Shown: positions 15,406 to 21,998, counted from the first letter of the stretch. The stretch: 64,000 nucleotides of DNA from Anaerobiospirillum thomasii (GCF_900445255.1 NZ_UAPU01000007.1:1-64000), one strand, 5' to 3'. Notes: generated by a model from the sequence alone, not told the origin. Made by a program: numbers and translations.

Positions 15406-15589
15406 GGGTGGAGCACGTGAAGGGGCTGGCCGTAAAGTTGGATCTACTACAGGCGGTACGGGCTACAAGACAGGGCGCATTGTTATATCCTGCACCAAAG
15501 AGATGGAGCAGAAAATAAAAGATGCAGCTAAAGAGGCCAATAAAAACGTAAGTGAGTTTATGCTAGAAATTTTTGAGGGTCGTAAATAG
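15398..15589 (+). CDS. Cassette 1 small DNA-binding-like protein (GGAREGAGR type, 63 aa)
   Basis: It begins MAKGGAREGAGRK, a basic Gly/Arg hook. A ribbon-helix-helix-like segment follows: GRIVISCTKEMEQKIKDAAKEANKNVSEFMLEIF, a short strand, then two helices with NVSEF. It is about half identical by eye to the protein at 17848. Such proteins bind operator DNA as dimers and commonly act as antitoxins or autoregulators. The start overlaps peptide B by 8 bases, and a terminator-like hairpin follows at 15594. Confidence 0.6.
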   Translation: MAKGGAREGAGRKVGSTTGGTGYKTGRIVISCTKEMEQKIKDAAKEANKNVSEFMLEIFEGRK

Positions 15590-15593
15590 AGAG

Positions 15594-15613
15594 GGGCGCC
15601 AATGGCGCCTTTA
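15594..15613 (+). terminator. Terminator-like hairpin after cassette 1
   Basis: GGCGCC (15595-15600) and GGCGCC (15604-15609) are separated by AAT and followed by TTTAAT. The same GGCGCC-loop-GGCGCC-TTTATT design closes the module at 19008. Confidence 0.6.
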
Positions 15614-15702
15614 ATGTGCAACAATTATTAAAATATTAGATGTCATATATCTCTCATTTGATAAACTATAAAAACGATTCTATTTTTATAAGAGCATTGA
15701 CT

Positions 15703-16596
15703 ATGGATGAGTTTCAAATAAAAATTAAATATAAAGACTTGAAATTAGGTGAATATCGCATTTCGTTGGAAGACTTTGCAAAGTCCTTGTCAGGATACTC
15801 AAATGTATTATCAATCGTTGGAACTTATTCTGTAAGCGGAAGGATTGAGGAAAAACCTGAAAATTGGATTGTAGATGTAGTAACAGACGCAAAGCTTGCC
15901 CCCGGCTCAATTGAGATAATAGCCATTATTTCGGCAATATCTCAAGCAGCCCAACCGATAGGGGAGACTATAAACTCTATAAGGGAGTTGTTTAACGCTA
16001 TGTGTAGTTTTATATTTAGTAAAAGATCTGATAGTGATTCACAAAACGCTGTTAATGCAATTTTAAATTATAGTATAGAGTCACAAAAAATTACGGCGGA
16101 TACTGCAAAACATGCCATAGATAAAATAGCTGAAATTACAAAGATGTATAGCAGAAACGCTCTAAATCCAATTGGTAAAAGTTGTGGTGAAATTGATTTG
16201 ATTCAGCCAGCTACAAACTTACAGGAAAAGGATAAGCTAATAGCTACTGTTGATAATGAAGTAAAAAAAGTAATATCTAAAAATGAGCAACCTGTTGTAT
16301 CCCAAATAATGGAGTTTGATATTATACTTTGCTCATTAAATAAGATATCAAATAAATGTACTTTTATCAAAGCTGAAGACTGCCCAAACAACAACTATTA
16401 TGAAAATGACAACGAAAGCTTTATCAAACATAATGCCGTAATATCTGATGATGCGTTCAGTCTCCCATCTAACGTATATACCACAGCATTTAATACAGGA
16501 GAAATTTTAAGAGTACAAGCCAAATTAAAAACAACAGCAAAGAATAAAATATATAACATTTACGATGCGCATACTTTAAAAGATTATAATTTATAA
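15703..16596 (+). CDS. Hypothetical protein, DUF7946-like
   Basis: The first 120 residues start with EFQIKIKYKDLKLGEYRISLEDFAKSLSGYSNVLSIVG and continue through GSIEIIAIISAISQAAQPIG. This resembles the 'IRY-G, ELDL-DASQSL-GFAR, GS-E' pattern of DUF7946 proteins found in accessory regions; the remaining residues look unrelated to known enzymes. ATG 15703 is chosen because family members start close to the IRY-like strand; an in-frame ATG at 15640 would add 21 residues without a clear ribosome site. Function is unknown. Coding sequence is AT-rich. Confidence 0.5.
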   Translation: MDEFQIKIKYKDLKLGEYRISLEDFAKSLSGYSNVLSIVGTYSVSGRIEEKPENWIVDVVTDAKLAPGSIEIIAIISAISQAAQPIGETINSIRELFNAMCSFIFSKRSDSDSQNAVNAILNYSIESQKITADTAKHAIDKIAEITKMYSRNALNPIGKSCGEIDLIQPATNLQEKDKLIATVDNEVKKVISKNEQPVVSQIMEFDIILCSLNKISNKCTFIKAEDCPNNNYYENDNESFIKHNAVISDDAFSLPSNVYTTAFNTGEILRVQAKLKTTAKNKIYNIYDAHTLKDYNL

Positions 16597-16606
16597 AATT
16601 ACATGT

Positions 16607-16879
16607 TCACGCAATTTTGCCTTTTAATGCACCTAATGGCTTAATATTTAAATTTTTAGTGGTGTTTAAATCTATTGCAATAAACTCATTAGCACTGTCC
16701 TGAATTGCCTCAATAACTTCACGTAGATCTTCTGACTCGGCTATGACTCCTTTAACATCAGGACTATATCCACAAAAATGTTTAAGATCTTTATTAAAGT
16801 AGACAACATACCGATAGTACAGTGAAAAGCCAAGCTTGTAAGCAATCTTCCACCCTGGCCAACCTATTCTATACTTCAA
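16607..16879 (-). CDS. HicB/DUF1902-like antitoxin candidate, copy 2
   Basis: This 90-residue protein starts MKYRIGWPGWKIAYKLG, nearly identical to the start of the protein at 17079. It continues with a HicB-type beta-rich domain (YYRYVVYFNKDLKHFCGYSPDVKGV, then SEDLREVIEAIQDSANEFI). HicB domains of this kind pair with HicA toxins. The gene starts 1 base after the HicA stop. Having one HicB-like gene on each side of hicA is unusual. It lacks an obvious DNA-binding tail. Confidence 0.6.
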   Translation of the reverse strand: MKYRIGWPGWKIAYKLGFSLYYRYVVYFNKDLKHFCGYSPDVKGVIAESEDLREVIEAIQDSANEFIAIDLNTTKNLNIKPLGALKGKIA

Positions 16880-16880
16880 C

Positions 16881-17078
16881 TTAAAACTCCTTTTTAAGTC
16901 CTGCCTGTTTTAAAATTACATTCATCATGTCTCTTTTATAAATATTTTTGGACACTGTAAAAGTGTTCTCTGAAATTGGACTGTACCACCATTCATGAGA
17001 GCCTTTCCCCTGCCTTATAACTGTACAGCCATTATTTTTTAAAATTTTGCTTAGCTTTACATACCCATTGTGGCCCAT
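16881..17078 (-). CDS. hicA: HicA-like mRNA interferase toxin
   Basis: The 65-residue protein has the HicA double-stranded-RNA-binding fold signature: VKLSKILKNNGCTVIRQGKGSHEWW, with the catalytic His in GSHEW, then strands and a C-terminal helix (MMNVILKQAGL). HicA proteins cleave mRNA and are neutralised by HicB. Its start directly abuts the upstream HicB-like stop, and a second HicB-like gene starts 1 base downstream, so all three are in one leftward operon. Length is normal for the family. Confidence 0.75.
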   Translation of the reverse strand: MGHNGYVKLSKILKNNGCTVIRQGKGSHEWWYSPISENTFTVSKNIYKRDMMNVILKQAGLKKEF

Positions 17079-17384
17079 TTAAACAAGACCTTTTATATGC
17101 TGAGGCAGAATAGGTTGAATTTTTGAAGAAAGCTTATCTGTTTTACATTGCATTTCAACATACTCATTTGCAATTGATTGAGCTTCTTTAATCAACTCTT
17201 CAAATGTAAGAGCCTCAAAAGCAAGATCTAAATCATCAAAATAGCCAGTATATGTATACAAATTTCCTTCTTCATTTTGAAATTCGTCATCAGCAAGAGA
17301 GTACTCAAAACTCACTTTATAGGTCATAGTAAAGCCTAATTTATAAGCAACCTTCCACCCTGGCCATCCTATTCTGTATTTCAT
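17079..17384 (-). CDS. HicB/DUF1902-like antitoxin candidate, copy 1
   Basis: This 101-residue protein starts MKYRIGWPGWKVAYKLG, has a beta-rich core and a helical EALTFEELIKEAQSIANEYVEM segment, the DUF1902/HicB pattern. It is the first gene of the three-gene leftward operon and is followed without gap by hicA. It shares its N-terminal 17 residues almost completely with copy 2, while the rest has diverged. GGTGTTG before the start is a weak ribosome site. Confidence 0.6.
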   Translation of the reverse strand: MKYRIGWPGWKVAYKLGFTMTYKVSFEYSLADDEFQNEEGNLYTYTGYFDDLDLAFEALTFEELIKEAQSIANEYVEMQCKTDKLSSKIQPILPQHIKGLV

Positions 17385-17462
17385 GTCAACACCTCTTTTT
17401 TCCCCTAATTATAGGATCTAAGAAAAGCCACGTCAAAGCAAAATGAATGGAGTTGCACTAGA

Positions 17463-17495
17463 TTGATATAGGTTGCATTAGATAGAAACGCAAAA
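17463..17495. repeat. Copy of an integrase-region repeat inside the prophage
   Basis: TTGATATAGGTTGCA followed by GAAACG and CAAAA matches a 34-base sequence at 20479-20512 near the attachment site (TTGACATAGGTTGCA, GAAACG, CAAAA) at most positions. It may be an arm-type integrase site or a fossil junction. Confidence 0.4.
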
Positions 17496-17521
17496 TATAT
17501 GCTGTTTTGTTTGATTTTTTA

Positions 17522-17550
17522 TTGTAATTATTATTCAATAGTGTTATAAT
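17522..17550 (+). promoter_or_regulatory. Promoter of membrane-peptide cassette 2
   Basis: TTGTAA (17522-17527) and a perfect TATAAT (17545-17550) are 17 bases apart. GGAGG precedes the first tiny gene at 17583. Confidence 0.6.
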
Positions 17551-17582
17551 AAGGGCATGATAACATGGAGTAGGAGGCATCC

Positions 17583-17708
17583 ATGATGAAAAAGAAACGA
17601 AGGCAAAAACGCCAACGTAAACAAGGATGGTCAAGTTTTGATTTAGCTATTTTCATACTTACACTTATTCAAATACTAATATCAATCCTTGACCTTTATT
17701 TAAAATAA
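17583..17708 (+). CDS. Cassette 2 membrane peptide A (41 aa)
   Basis: The head is extremely basic (MMKKKRRQKRQRKQ) and is followed by one hydrophobic helix (LAIFILTLIQILISILDLYL). TAGGAGG lies 7 bases upstream. It occupies the same place as the 36-residue peptide at 15147: promoter, basic-hydrophobic peptide, conserved hairpin. A type I toxin-like membrane activity is possible but untested. Confidence 0.5.
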   Translation: MMKKKRRQKRQRKQGWSSFDLAIFILTLIQILISILDLYLK

Positions 17709-17711
17709 CCT

Positions 17712-17736
17712 TAGGCCCTGTGGAGGCAGGGCTCCT
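17712..17736 (+). promoter_or_regulatory. Conserved hairpin with SD-like loop, cassette 2
   Basis: TAGGCCCTG (17712-17720) pairs with CAGGGCtCCTA, with the loop TGGAGG (17721-17726). The 19-base core is identical to cassette 1 (15264), although the flanking genes have diverged, which implies selection on the hairpin. Confidence 0.5.
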
Positions 17737-17768
17737 AAATTGTATATTAGATACAAAAGGATGTCAAA

Positions 17769-17855
17769 ATGAGCAGAGAAACGCTTTTAAAAATCATAAT
17801 AGCATTACAAGTGATATCAATTGTTTTACAGGTTGTGAGGTTCTTTTATGGCTAG
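17769..17855 (+). CDS. Cassette 2 membrane peptide B (28 aa)
   Basis: The peptide is MSRETLLK, a hydrophobic helix (IIIALQVISIVLQVV) and RFFYG. It is preceded by AAAGGATG. The last 8 bases (ATGGCTAG) overlap the next gene, exactly as in cassette 1. Sequence similarity to the cassette 1 peptide is weak, but length, helix and overlap are conserved. Confidence 0.5.
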   Translation: MSRETLLKIIIALQVISIVLQVVRFFYG

Positions 17856-18036
17856 AGGTGGCTCAAGAGAAGGAGCAGGACGTCCAAAGGGCACTATCAG
17901 CAACAAGCCAAAGGCTGAGGGCAGGATTGTGGTGTCATGTCTCAAAGAAGAGGAGCAGGAGATTAAAAGACTGGCCCAGGAGAGTGGCAAGAATTTAAGT
18001 CGTTATGTATTGGATATTCTGCTTGCTAAAAATTAA
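17848..18036 (+). CDS. Cassette 2 small DNA-binding-like protein (GGSREGAGR type, 62 aa)
   Basis: MARGGSREGAGRPKG is followed by GRIVVSCLKEEEQEIKRLAQESGKNLSRYVLDILL, a ribbon-helix-helix-like unit paralogous to the protein at 15398. The conserved hook and strand-helix-helix order suggest sequence-specific DNA binding, perhaps autoregulation of the cassette. The start lies inside the previous gene's last codons, and GAGG in that gene probably serves as its ribosome site. Confidence 0.6.
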   Translation: MARGGSREGAGRPKGTISNKPKAEGRIVVSCLKEEEQEIKRLAQESGKNLSRYVLDILLAKN

Positions 18037-18130
18037 TAAAAACCTTCATGGGTTAGTCTGATAATGGGGTGATGAAATGTGCATTTAAAAATAAAATCGG
18101 TAATTTTAGAGTTTAGATTTTTGCTGATGA

Positions 18131-18160
18131 TAAGGCCCTCTCATTGAGGGCTTTTATTTT
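18131..18160 (+). terminator. Terminator downstream of cassette 2
   Basis: GCCCTC (18135-18140) pairs with GAGGGC (18146-18151) and is followed by TTTTATTTT. It also lies at the end of the convergent gene at 18154 and may serve both directions. Confidence 0.75.
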
Positions 18161-18465
18161 ATAAACTCTTTATACTCTGTCATGTAGTAGTCATAATCAT
18201 TTTTGATCATTTCATAATACTTGTCTCGCATATCAAGCCAATGGGCCCGGTAGGCAAAGATAGCCATGCCACTGACCAAGATCGCAAAAATGAGGGCACC
18301 AATAAAATTATCATCTTCTGTTGTAACAGCATAGAAGCCAAGTGTAGCGCATACAGCTGAGCATATGGCGCACAATAATATAAATTTAATCCTGAAATTG
18401 TGGATACGCTCAAGCAGCGTCTTGGCCAAAATCATAGCCTTGAAGTAATCAAATCTTTCGTTCAT
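18154..18465 (-). CDS. Two-pass membrane protein, hypothetical
   Basis: The protein (103 residues from ATG 18465; an upstream in-frame start would add 9) has a basic N-terminus, two adjacent transmembrane helices (IKFILLCAICSAVCATLGFY and FIGALIFAILVSGMAIFAY) and an acidic/aromatic C-terminal tail (YYEMIKNDYDYYMTEYKEF). The layout resembles SLATT-type two-helix membrane proteins found as effectors in accessory loci, but the match is by architecture only. It is convergent with cassette 2. Confidence 0.45.
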   Translation of the reverse strand: MNERFDYFKAMILAKTLLERIHNFRIKFILLCAICSAVCATLGFYAVTTEDDNFIGALIFAILVSGMAIFAYRAHWLDMRDKYYEMIKNDYDYYMTEYKEFIK

Positions 18466-18491
18466 TTTTTGACCTTGTAAGCTAAAAAGCA

Positions 18492-18521
18492 TTGACTTTA
18501 TGTACGGATTTATCGTACAAT
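18492..18521 (+). promoter_or_regulatory. Promoter with palindromic operator upstream of the XRE module
   Basis: TTGACT (18492-18497) and TACAAT (18516-18521) are 18 bases apart. Between them TGTACG (18501-18506) and CGTACA (18514-18519) form an inverted repeat with a 7-base spacer. The XRE protein encoded at 18769 is the obvious candidate to bind it. Confidence 0.55.
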
Positions 18522-18583
18522 ATAACTACAGTCAGTTAAGACTGGGGCCCTGAAAAGGATGTTCAATTTAAGGAGAACAAAGA

Positions 18584-18718
18584 ATGAAATTAACCTATAA
18601 GGAAAAGTTTGAAATTCTTTGGATCCTTTGCTCTACTAATGCTAAAAGACAGTTTTCTGAAATAGTGCAGAAACAAGAAAACGAGTTAGAACGCAAAAAG
18701 TCAAAGCAAAGGAGATAA
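18584..18718 (+). CDS. Small basic protein before an XRE regulator (44 aa)
   Basis: Read directly from the sequence: MKLTYKEKFEILWILCSTNA followed by a charged helix (EIVQKQENELERKKSKQRR). AAGGAG lies 8 bases upstream. A GC-rich hairpin separates it from the XRE gene, so the layout (tiny gene, hairpin, regulator) is analogous to the two membrane-peptide cassettes, though this peptide is not clearly membrane-spanning. Function is unknown. Confidence 0.45.
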   Translation: MKLTYKEKFEILWILCSTNAKRQFSEIVQKQENELERKKSKQRR

Positions 18719-18722
18719 AACG

Positions 18723-18740
18723 GAAGGGGGCAACCCCTTC
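18723..18740 (+). promoter_or_regulatory. GCAA-loop hairpin between small gene and XRE gene
   Basis: GAAGGGG (18723-18729) and CCCCTTC (18734-18740) form a stable stem closed by a GCAA tetraloop, then TTTCT. It may act as an attenuator or mRNA-stability element. Confidence 0.5.
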
Positions 18741-18768
18741 TTTCTCCTAAATTATAGGACATAAAAAT

Positions 18769-19002
18769 ATGGATAGCAAATTATACAAAAGGCTGCGTCT
18801 GGCTATGGGGTTATCACCTGAGGAGTTAGCAGCGCAGCTTGGCATATCAGCTGAGTATGTCTCCAAAATGGAAAGAGGTCTAAGGCCGGTGACGGACAGA
18901 CAGGCAGAAAAAATAAAAACTTTACTATTTAAAGCCCTATTCTCAGATGACCCATGTTTTAAGGTGATCAGAGATTATTTAAGAAGGGATATGCCAGAAT
19001 AA
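18769..19002 (+). CDS. XRE-family helix-turn-helix regulator (77 aa)
   Basis: The N-terminal 60 residues are a clear XRE domain: LRLAMGLSPEELAAQLGISAEYVSKMERGLRPVTDRQAEKI. The rest is a short helical tail. It probably binds the TGTACG-N7-CGTACA operator upstream of the same transcript (18501-18519), giving autoregulation; this is inference from position. It is closed by a terminator at 19005. Confidence 0.75.
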   Translation: MDSKLYKRLRLAMGLSPEELAAQLGISAEYVSKMERGLRPVTDRQAEKIKTLLFKALFSDDPCFKVIRDYLRRDMPE

Positions 19003-19004
19003 AC

Positions 19005-19028
19005 AAGGGCGCCAGGTGGCGCCTTTAT
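19005..19028 (+). terminator. Rho-independent terminator after the XRE gene
   Basis: GGCGCC (19008-19013), loop AGGT, GGCGCC (19018-19023), followed by TTTATT. Confidence 0.7.
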
Positions 19029-19031
19029 TGT

Positions 19032-19205
19032 TTAACTTAAACTCATATGTTTTACACGGTCATCAAGCTCTGCCTTTTTGGCATTGTTGAATCTGTCAGT
19101 TGTTCCTACAAGATAGCCTGTTATGCGTCTGATACGTTGAAATCTCACACCTGCGCCAACAACGCCGGACTTATCGGCCTTAAGCCTGCATATATATTCA
19201 CTCAT
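19032..19205 (-). CDS. Stand-alone NrdD-like C-terminal peptide (57 aa)
   Basis: This short gene, preceded by a strong AGGAGG, encodes a peptide with RFQRIRRITGYLVGTTDRFN and KKAELDDRVKH. That motif (R-ITGYLVG-x-DRFN-AK-AE-DRVKH) is the extreme C-terminus of many anaerobic ribonucleoside-triphosphate reductases (NrdD-related). Here it stands alone, without the catalytic domain and without the zinc-binding cysteine pairs, and has a Gly/Val/Arg-rich lead. It begins 9 bases after the integrase stop, so it is probably co-transcribed with it. Role unknown. Confidence 0.6.
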   Translation of the reverse strand: MSEYICRLKADKSGVVGAGVRFQRIRRITGYLVGTTDRFNNAKKAELDDRVKHMSLS

Positions 19206-19214
19206 AAGATCCTC

Positions 19215-20366
19215 CTAAAAAGTAAAAAATTTACCCTGCCCTTTTATCGGCTCCGCATTGAGACAAGATTCTACGAAGTCGGACCATGCCTGCATCAGCT
19301 CACGGCGCTCATCTAATCTCTGTGATCGGTTATAGGCAAGCTCTGTGCTTGATGCTGTTAAATGAGCAAGACACATCTCAGATAAGTCATGATCATATCT
19401 CTGCTCTTGAAACCAAGTGCGCCCTATTGACCTGATGCCATGGGGTACAAGAATGTCTTTAAACCCTCTTGTCCTAAAGAATTTTTCAGCTAAGGCTGTG
19501 GTCAGTGGTTGCCCTGGCTTTGATGAAGGGAACAGCCACTCATTTATCTGCATGCCCTTACGTCTTTTAAGCAATGCATATAATTGATCGCTTACAGGAA
19601 TGGCATGCTCCCTTTTCATTTTCATGAGTGCAGAGGGCAGGGTGATGACTCTGTTATCTAGGTCAATGTAGTCCCATTTTAAACTTATATACTCATTAGG
19701 TCTTAGCAGCGTGTAAAACCCTGTAAGAGTGATATCAAAAATTGAAGGGCTGTGGATCTGCTCCTGCTTAAACTTCTGTAGGATCTCTGCCAAATTGTCA
19801 GGGTGAACAGAAGGCATAGGCTTGGCTCTAGGTGGTGGCACAATCTTGTTAATGCCCTGAAACTTATAGCTGTCTGCATAGCCACTGTTTACGGCGTACA
19901 CTTCTAACTGTTTCAGCCAAATAGCCAAACGCTTAGCGCTTTCAAGTTTCTGCGTGCCGTTTGCCGTGTACTTCTTTATTTCATTGCCTATCTGTACTGT
20001 AGTGAGAGAATGAAAGGGCAGGTGTCCAAACTTAGCCACTAATCCATTTAGACGCAGCTTAACGTTTTTAACATCTTTTATCTGCTTTGCCTTAAACTCA
20101 ATCCATTCATCATACACGTCTTTAAATATTTTGACGCTGCCACTTTCTACCCCTTGAAGACTGTCAATGTACTCCTTGGCCAATTGTCTTGCAGTGGCAA
20201 TAGACATTTCAGGATAGGAGCCTAGAGTCTTGGTGAAAATTTTATTGTTTATCTTTTTTCTGACAATAAAGCTTTTCGTTCCACTCCCTAAGACCCTCAC
20301 ATACAGCCCTTTACCGTCTGCAAGTGATCCACTCTTTAAATTCTTGATTTGAATAGCAGTAATCAT
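19215..20366 (-). CDS. int: P4-type tyrosine integrase
   Basis: The 383-residue tyrosine recombinase would integrate and excise the prophage. The N-terminal DUF4102 arm-binding domain (GSLADGKGLYVRVLGSGTKSF) is followed by a core-binding domain. The catalytic domain has Arg (about 222, LLRPNEY), H-x-x-R (about 308-311, HGIRSIGR), His (about 333) and nucleophile Tyr (about 343, AYNRS). It is transcribed away from the tRNA-Ser gene whose 3' end it faces, as usual for P4-like integrases that target tRNA genes. All catalytic residues are present, so it should be active. Confidence 0.93.
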   Translation of the reverse strand: MITAIQIKNLKSGSLADGKGLYVRVLGSGTKSFIVRKKINNKIFTKTLGSYPEMSIATARQLAKEYIDSLQGVESGSVKIFKDVYDEWIEFKAKQIKDVKNVKLRLNGLVAKFGHLPFHSLTTVQIGNEIKKYTANGTQKLESAKRLAIWLKQLEVYAVNSGYADSYKFQGINKIVPPPRAKPMPSVHPDNLAEILQKFKQEQIHSPSIFDITLTGFYTLLRPNEYISLKWDYIDLDNRVITLPSALMKMKREHAIPVSDQLYALLKRRKGMQINEWLFPSSKPGQPLTTALAEKFFRTRGFKDILVPHGIRSIGRTWFQEQRYDHDLSEMCLAHLTASSTELAYNRSQRLDERRELMQAWSDFVESCLNAEPIKGQGKFFTF

Positions 20367-20587
20367 TGTGTGTCGCCTCTGTGGTGATCATGAAATCGTG
20401 ATCACTCGTTAAAATGATCACTTTTTACAAAAATCGGTGATCATAGGTTACCACACGCCTGCATAGCAAAAAAGTCAATTGACATAGGTTGCAATGGGCT
20501 GAAACGGCAAAACGTTGATTTTACAAGGTTTTTATTTATTGTTTTGAGTGGGATTGAATGGGTTTGATATAGGTTAAAAAGGCTTTG
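20367..20587. promoter_or_regulatory. Prophage attachment-site region with arm-type repeats
   Basis: Between the integrase start and the tRNA 3' end are repeats that could be integrase arm sites: TTGACATAGGTTGCA (20479) and TTGATATAGGTT (20564), plus GTGATCA copies around 20382-20440. The core site is expected at the tRNA 3' end (from 20588). The matching copy at the other prophage end is outside the window. Confidence 0.5.
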
Positions 20588-20678
20588 TGGCGGAAGGGAA
20601 GGGATTTGAACCCTTGAAACCCGATAAGAGTTTGCCGCATTTCGAGTGCGGTGCATTCAGCCTCTCTGCCACCCTTCC
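20588..20678 (-). tRNA. tRNA-Ser (CGA), prophage attachment target
   Basis: A 91-base class II tRNA: acceptor GGAAGGG pairs with CCCTTCC, discriminator G, encoded CCA, long variable arm, anticodon loop CTCGAAA giving anticodon CGA. Its 3' end faces the integrase gene, so the attachment core probably lies in it. Confidence 0.93.
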
Positions 20679-20916
20679 TTGCGTGTATAATTGTAAACCA
20701 CTTTAATGCTTTTGACTACCAAAACATATTTTGGATCTGTGCCAAACCATATTCTTCCATTATTTTCCTGCGTTTTATGTGGCTAAAAGCTCACTGCACC
20801 TAAGATGCACACAAAAAAGTCAATATTATATTATTCACCACCACCATCAGGAAACATTGTAAAATAGCCAGACTTATGTCAAATAAAAGATAACTTTGCT
20901 TCTTAAGGAGTAAGGC

Positions 20917-21600
20917 GTGAAACTTAAAGCCTTTAAAGCAGCTCTGCCCCATACTCTGCCCATATGCGTAGCCTTTTTGTTTTTAGGTATGTCATATGGC
21001 TTTTTTATGAAAAGCGAGGGCTTTTCCTTTATCTACCCTATGCTCATGAGCCTGCTTATTTTTGCCGGATCCATGGAGTTTATCACTGTAGCCCTGCTGC
21101 TTGGTACTTTCAATCCGCTCTATGCCCTGCTTATGGCTCTTATGGTCAATGCCCGTCATCTTTTTTACGGCATATCCATGCTCGATAAATATAAAAATAC
21201 AGGTTTAAAAAAATTCTATTTAATCTTTGGCATGTGTGATGAATCTTTTACCATCAACTGCACCACAAAGATTCCAGCTGATGTGGACAAAGGTTATTTT
21301 ATGTTTTTTGTCACCCTGTTAAATCACATCTACTGGGTGGCAGGCGCTACACTAGGAGCTCTACTTGGCTACGTGGTCAGCTTTGATACCACAGGTATTG
21401 AATTTGTTATGACAGCCCTTTTTGTGGTGATTTTTCTAAATCAGTGGGACAGCGTTAAAAATCATACCCCGGCTCTTACAGGTTTAATCTGTACCTTTAT
21501 CTGTCTTGTGCTCTTTGGCAGCGATCACTTTATCGTACCGGCCATGCTTGGCATTATCCTCATTTTCTCAATGCTAAGAAGAAAACTGGAGGTATTTTAA
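20917..21600 (+). CDS. azlC: AzlC family branched-chain amino acid exporter, large subunit
   Basis: The 227-residue inner-membrane protein has 5 to 6 hydrophobic helices and the AzlC hallmarks: AALPHTLPICVAFLFLGMSYGFF at the start, FAGSMEFITVALL, and NARHLFYGISMLDKY with MCDESF. With AzlD it forms an exporter of branched-chain amino acids or analogues. The start is GTG 20917 after AAGGAG. The azlD gene begins directly after its stop. A terminator follows the pair, so it is a two-gene operon. Confidence 0.9.
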   Translation: MKLKAFKAALPHTLPICVAFLFLGMSYGFFMKSEGFSFIYPMLMSLLIFAGSMEFITVALLLGTFNPLYALLMALMVNARHLFYGISMLDKYKNTGLKKFYLIFGMCDESFTINCTTKIPADVDKGYFMFFVTLLNHIYWVAGATLGALLGYVVSFDTTGIEFVMTALFVVIFLNQWDSVKNHTPALTGLICTFICLVLFGSDHFIVPAMLGIILIFSMLRRKLEVF

Positions 21601-21927
21601 ATGACAACAACGCAGGAGATTATAACTATAGCTGCAGTTATAGCCGGCACTATGCTCACCCGCTTTATTCCCTTTATGCTCTTTAGTGAAAAAAGAACAG
21701 CACCTGCCTATATCAGCTTTCTTGGCAAGGTACTGCCCTTTGCCATGATTGCGCTTTTAGTCATCTACTGCCTTAAGGACAGTATTTATAAAAGCCATCA
21801 TGGTCTGCCCGATCTTATTGCCATTATTTTTATTGTGCTTATACACAAATGGAAGAAAAATACACTGCTAAGTATTGCCTCAGGCACTGTCTTTTATATG
21901 ATACTTGTGCAGAATTTCTTTATATAA
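21601..21927 (+). CDS. azlD: AzlD family branched-chain amino acid exporter, small subunit
   Basis: A 108-residue protein with four transmembrane helices and the AzlD pattern: [18 protein letters not shown], then [20 protein letters not shown] and [11 protein letters not shown]. It is the partner subunit of AzlC. The ATG follows the azlC stop without a gap, with GGAGG in the end of azlC as its ribosome site. Confidence 0.9.
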   Translation: MTTTQEIITIAAVIAGTMLTRFIPFMLFSEKRTAPAYISFLGKVLPFAMIALLVIYCLKDSIYKSHHGLPDLIAIIFIVLIHKWKKNTLLSIASGTVFYMILVQNFFI

Positions 21928-21938
21928 AGAGTATATAA

Positions 21939-21974
21939 AAGCCTGTTAGCTGTTAATCCTGACAGGCTTTTTTA
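21939..21974 (+). terminator. Terminator of azlCD
   Basis: AAGCCTGT (21939-21946) pairs with ACAGGCTT (21962-21969), followed by a T-run. Confidence 0.8.
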
Positions 21975-21998
21975 CAGTTTTTGCTTTTATCTTATATC

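Larger units (their letters stand above)
1..20600. mobile_element. Integrated prophage, right-hand part (left end outside window)
   Basis: The block from the left edge to the tRNA-Ser gene has the content of a temperate phage early region: S24 repressor, divergent replication operon, YqaJ/RecT recombination genes, BRO-N antirepressor and many small genes of unknown function. A P4-type tyrosine integrase lies next to the 3' end of tRNA-Ser(CGA), the classic attachment arrangement. No terminase, capsid or tail gene is in view, so structural genes, if present, lie to the left. The second attachment core is not visible, so the exact end is inferred. Confidence 0.85.

Noticed and set aside
15640-15702. 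Longer N-terminus for the DUF7946-like protein
   Set aside because: No ribosome site, and the first 21 residues do not fit the family start; kept as an alternative only.
17720-17998. Alternative plus-strand frame through cassette 2
   Set aside because: It reads through the conserved hairpin and the DNA-binding gene in another frame; the conserved paralogous arrangement supports the tiny genes instead.
1-20600. Integrative conjugative element instead of prophage
   Set aside because: No relaxase, coupling protein or type IV secretion gene is visible, and repressor, antirepressor and recombination genes are phage-like; the unseen left part could still modify this.
20441-20656. Open frame over the attachment site and tRNA-Ser
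   Set aside because: It runs through the tRNA gene and has no ribosome site.
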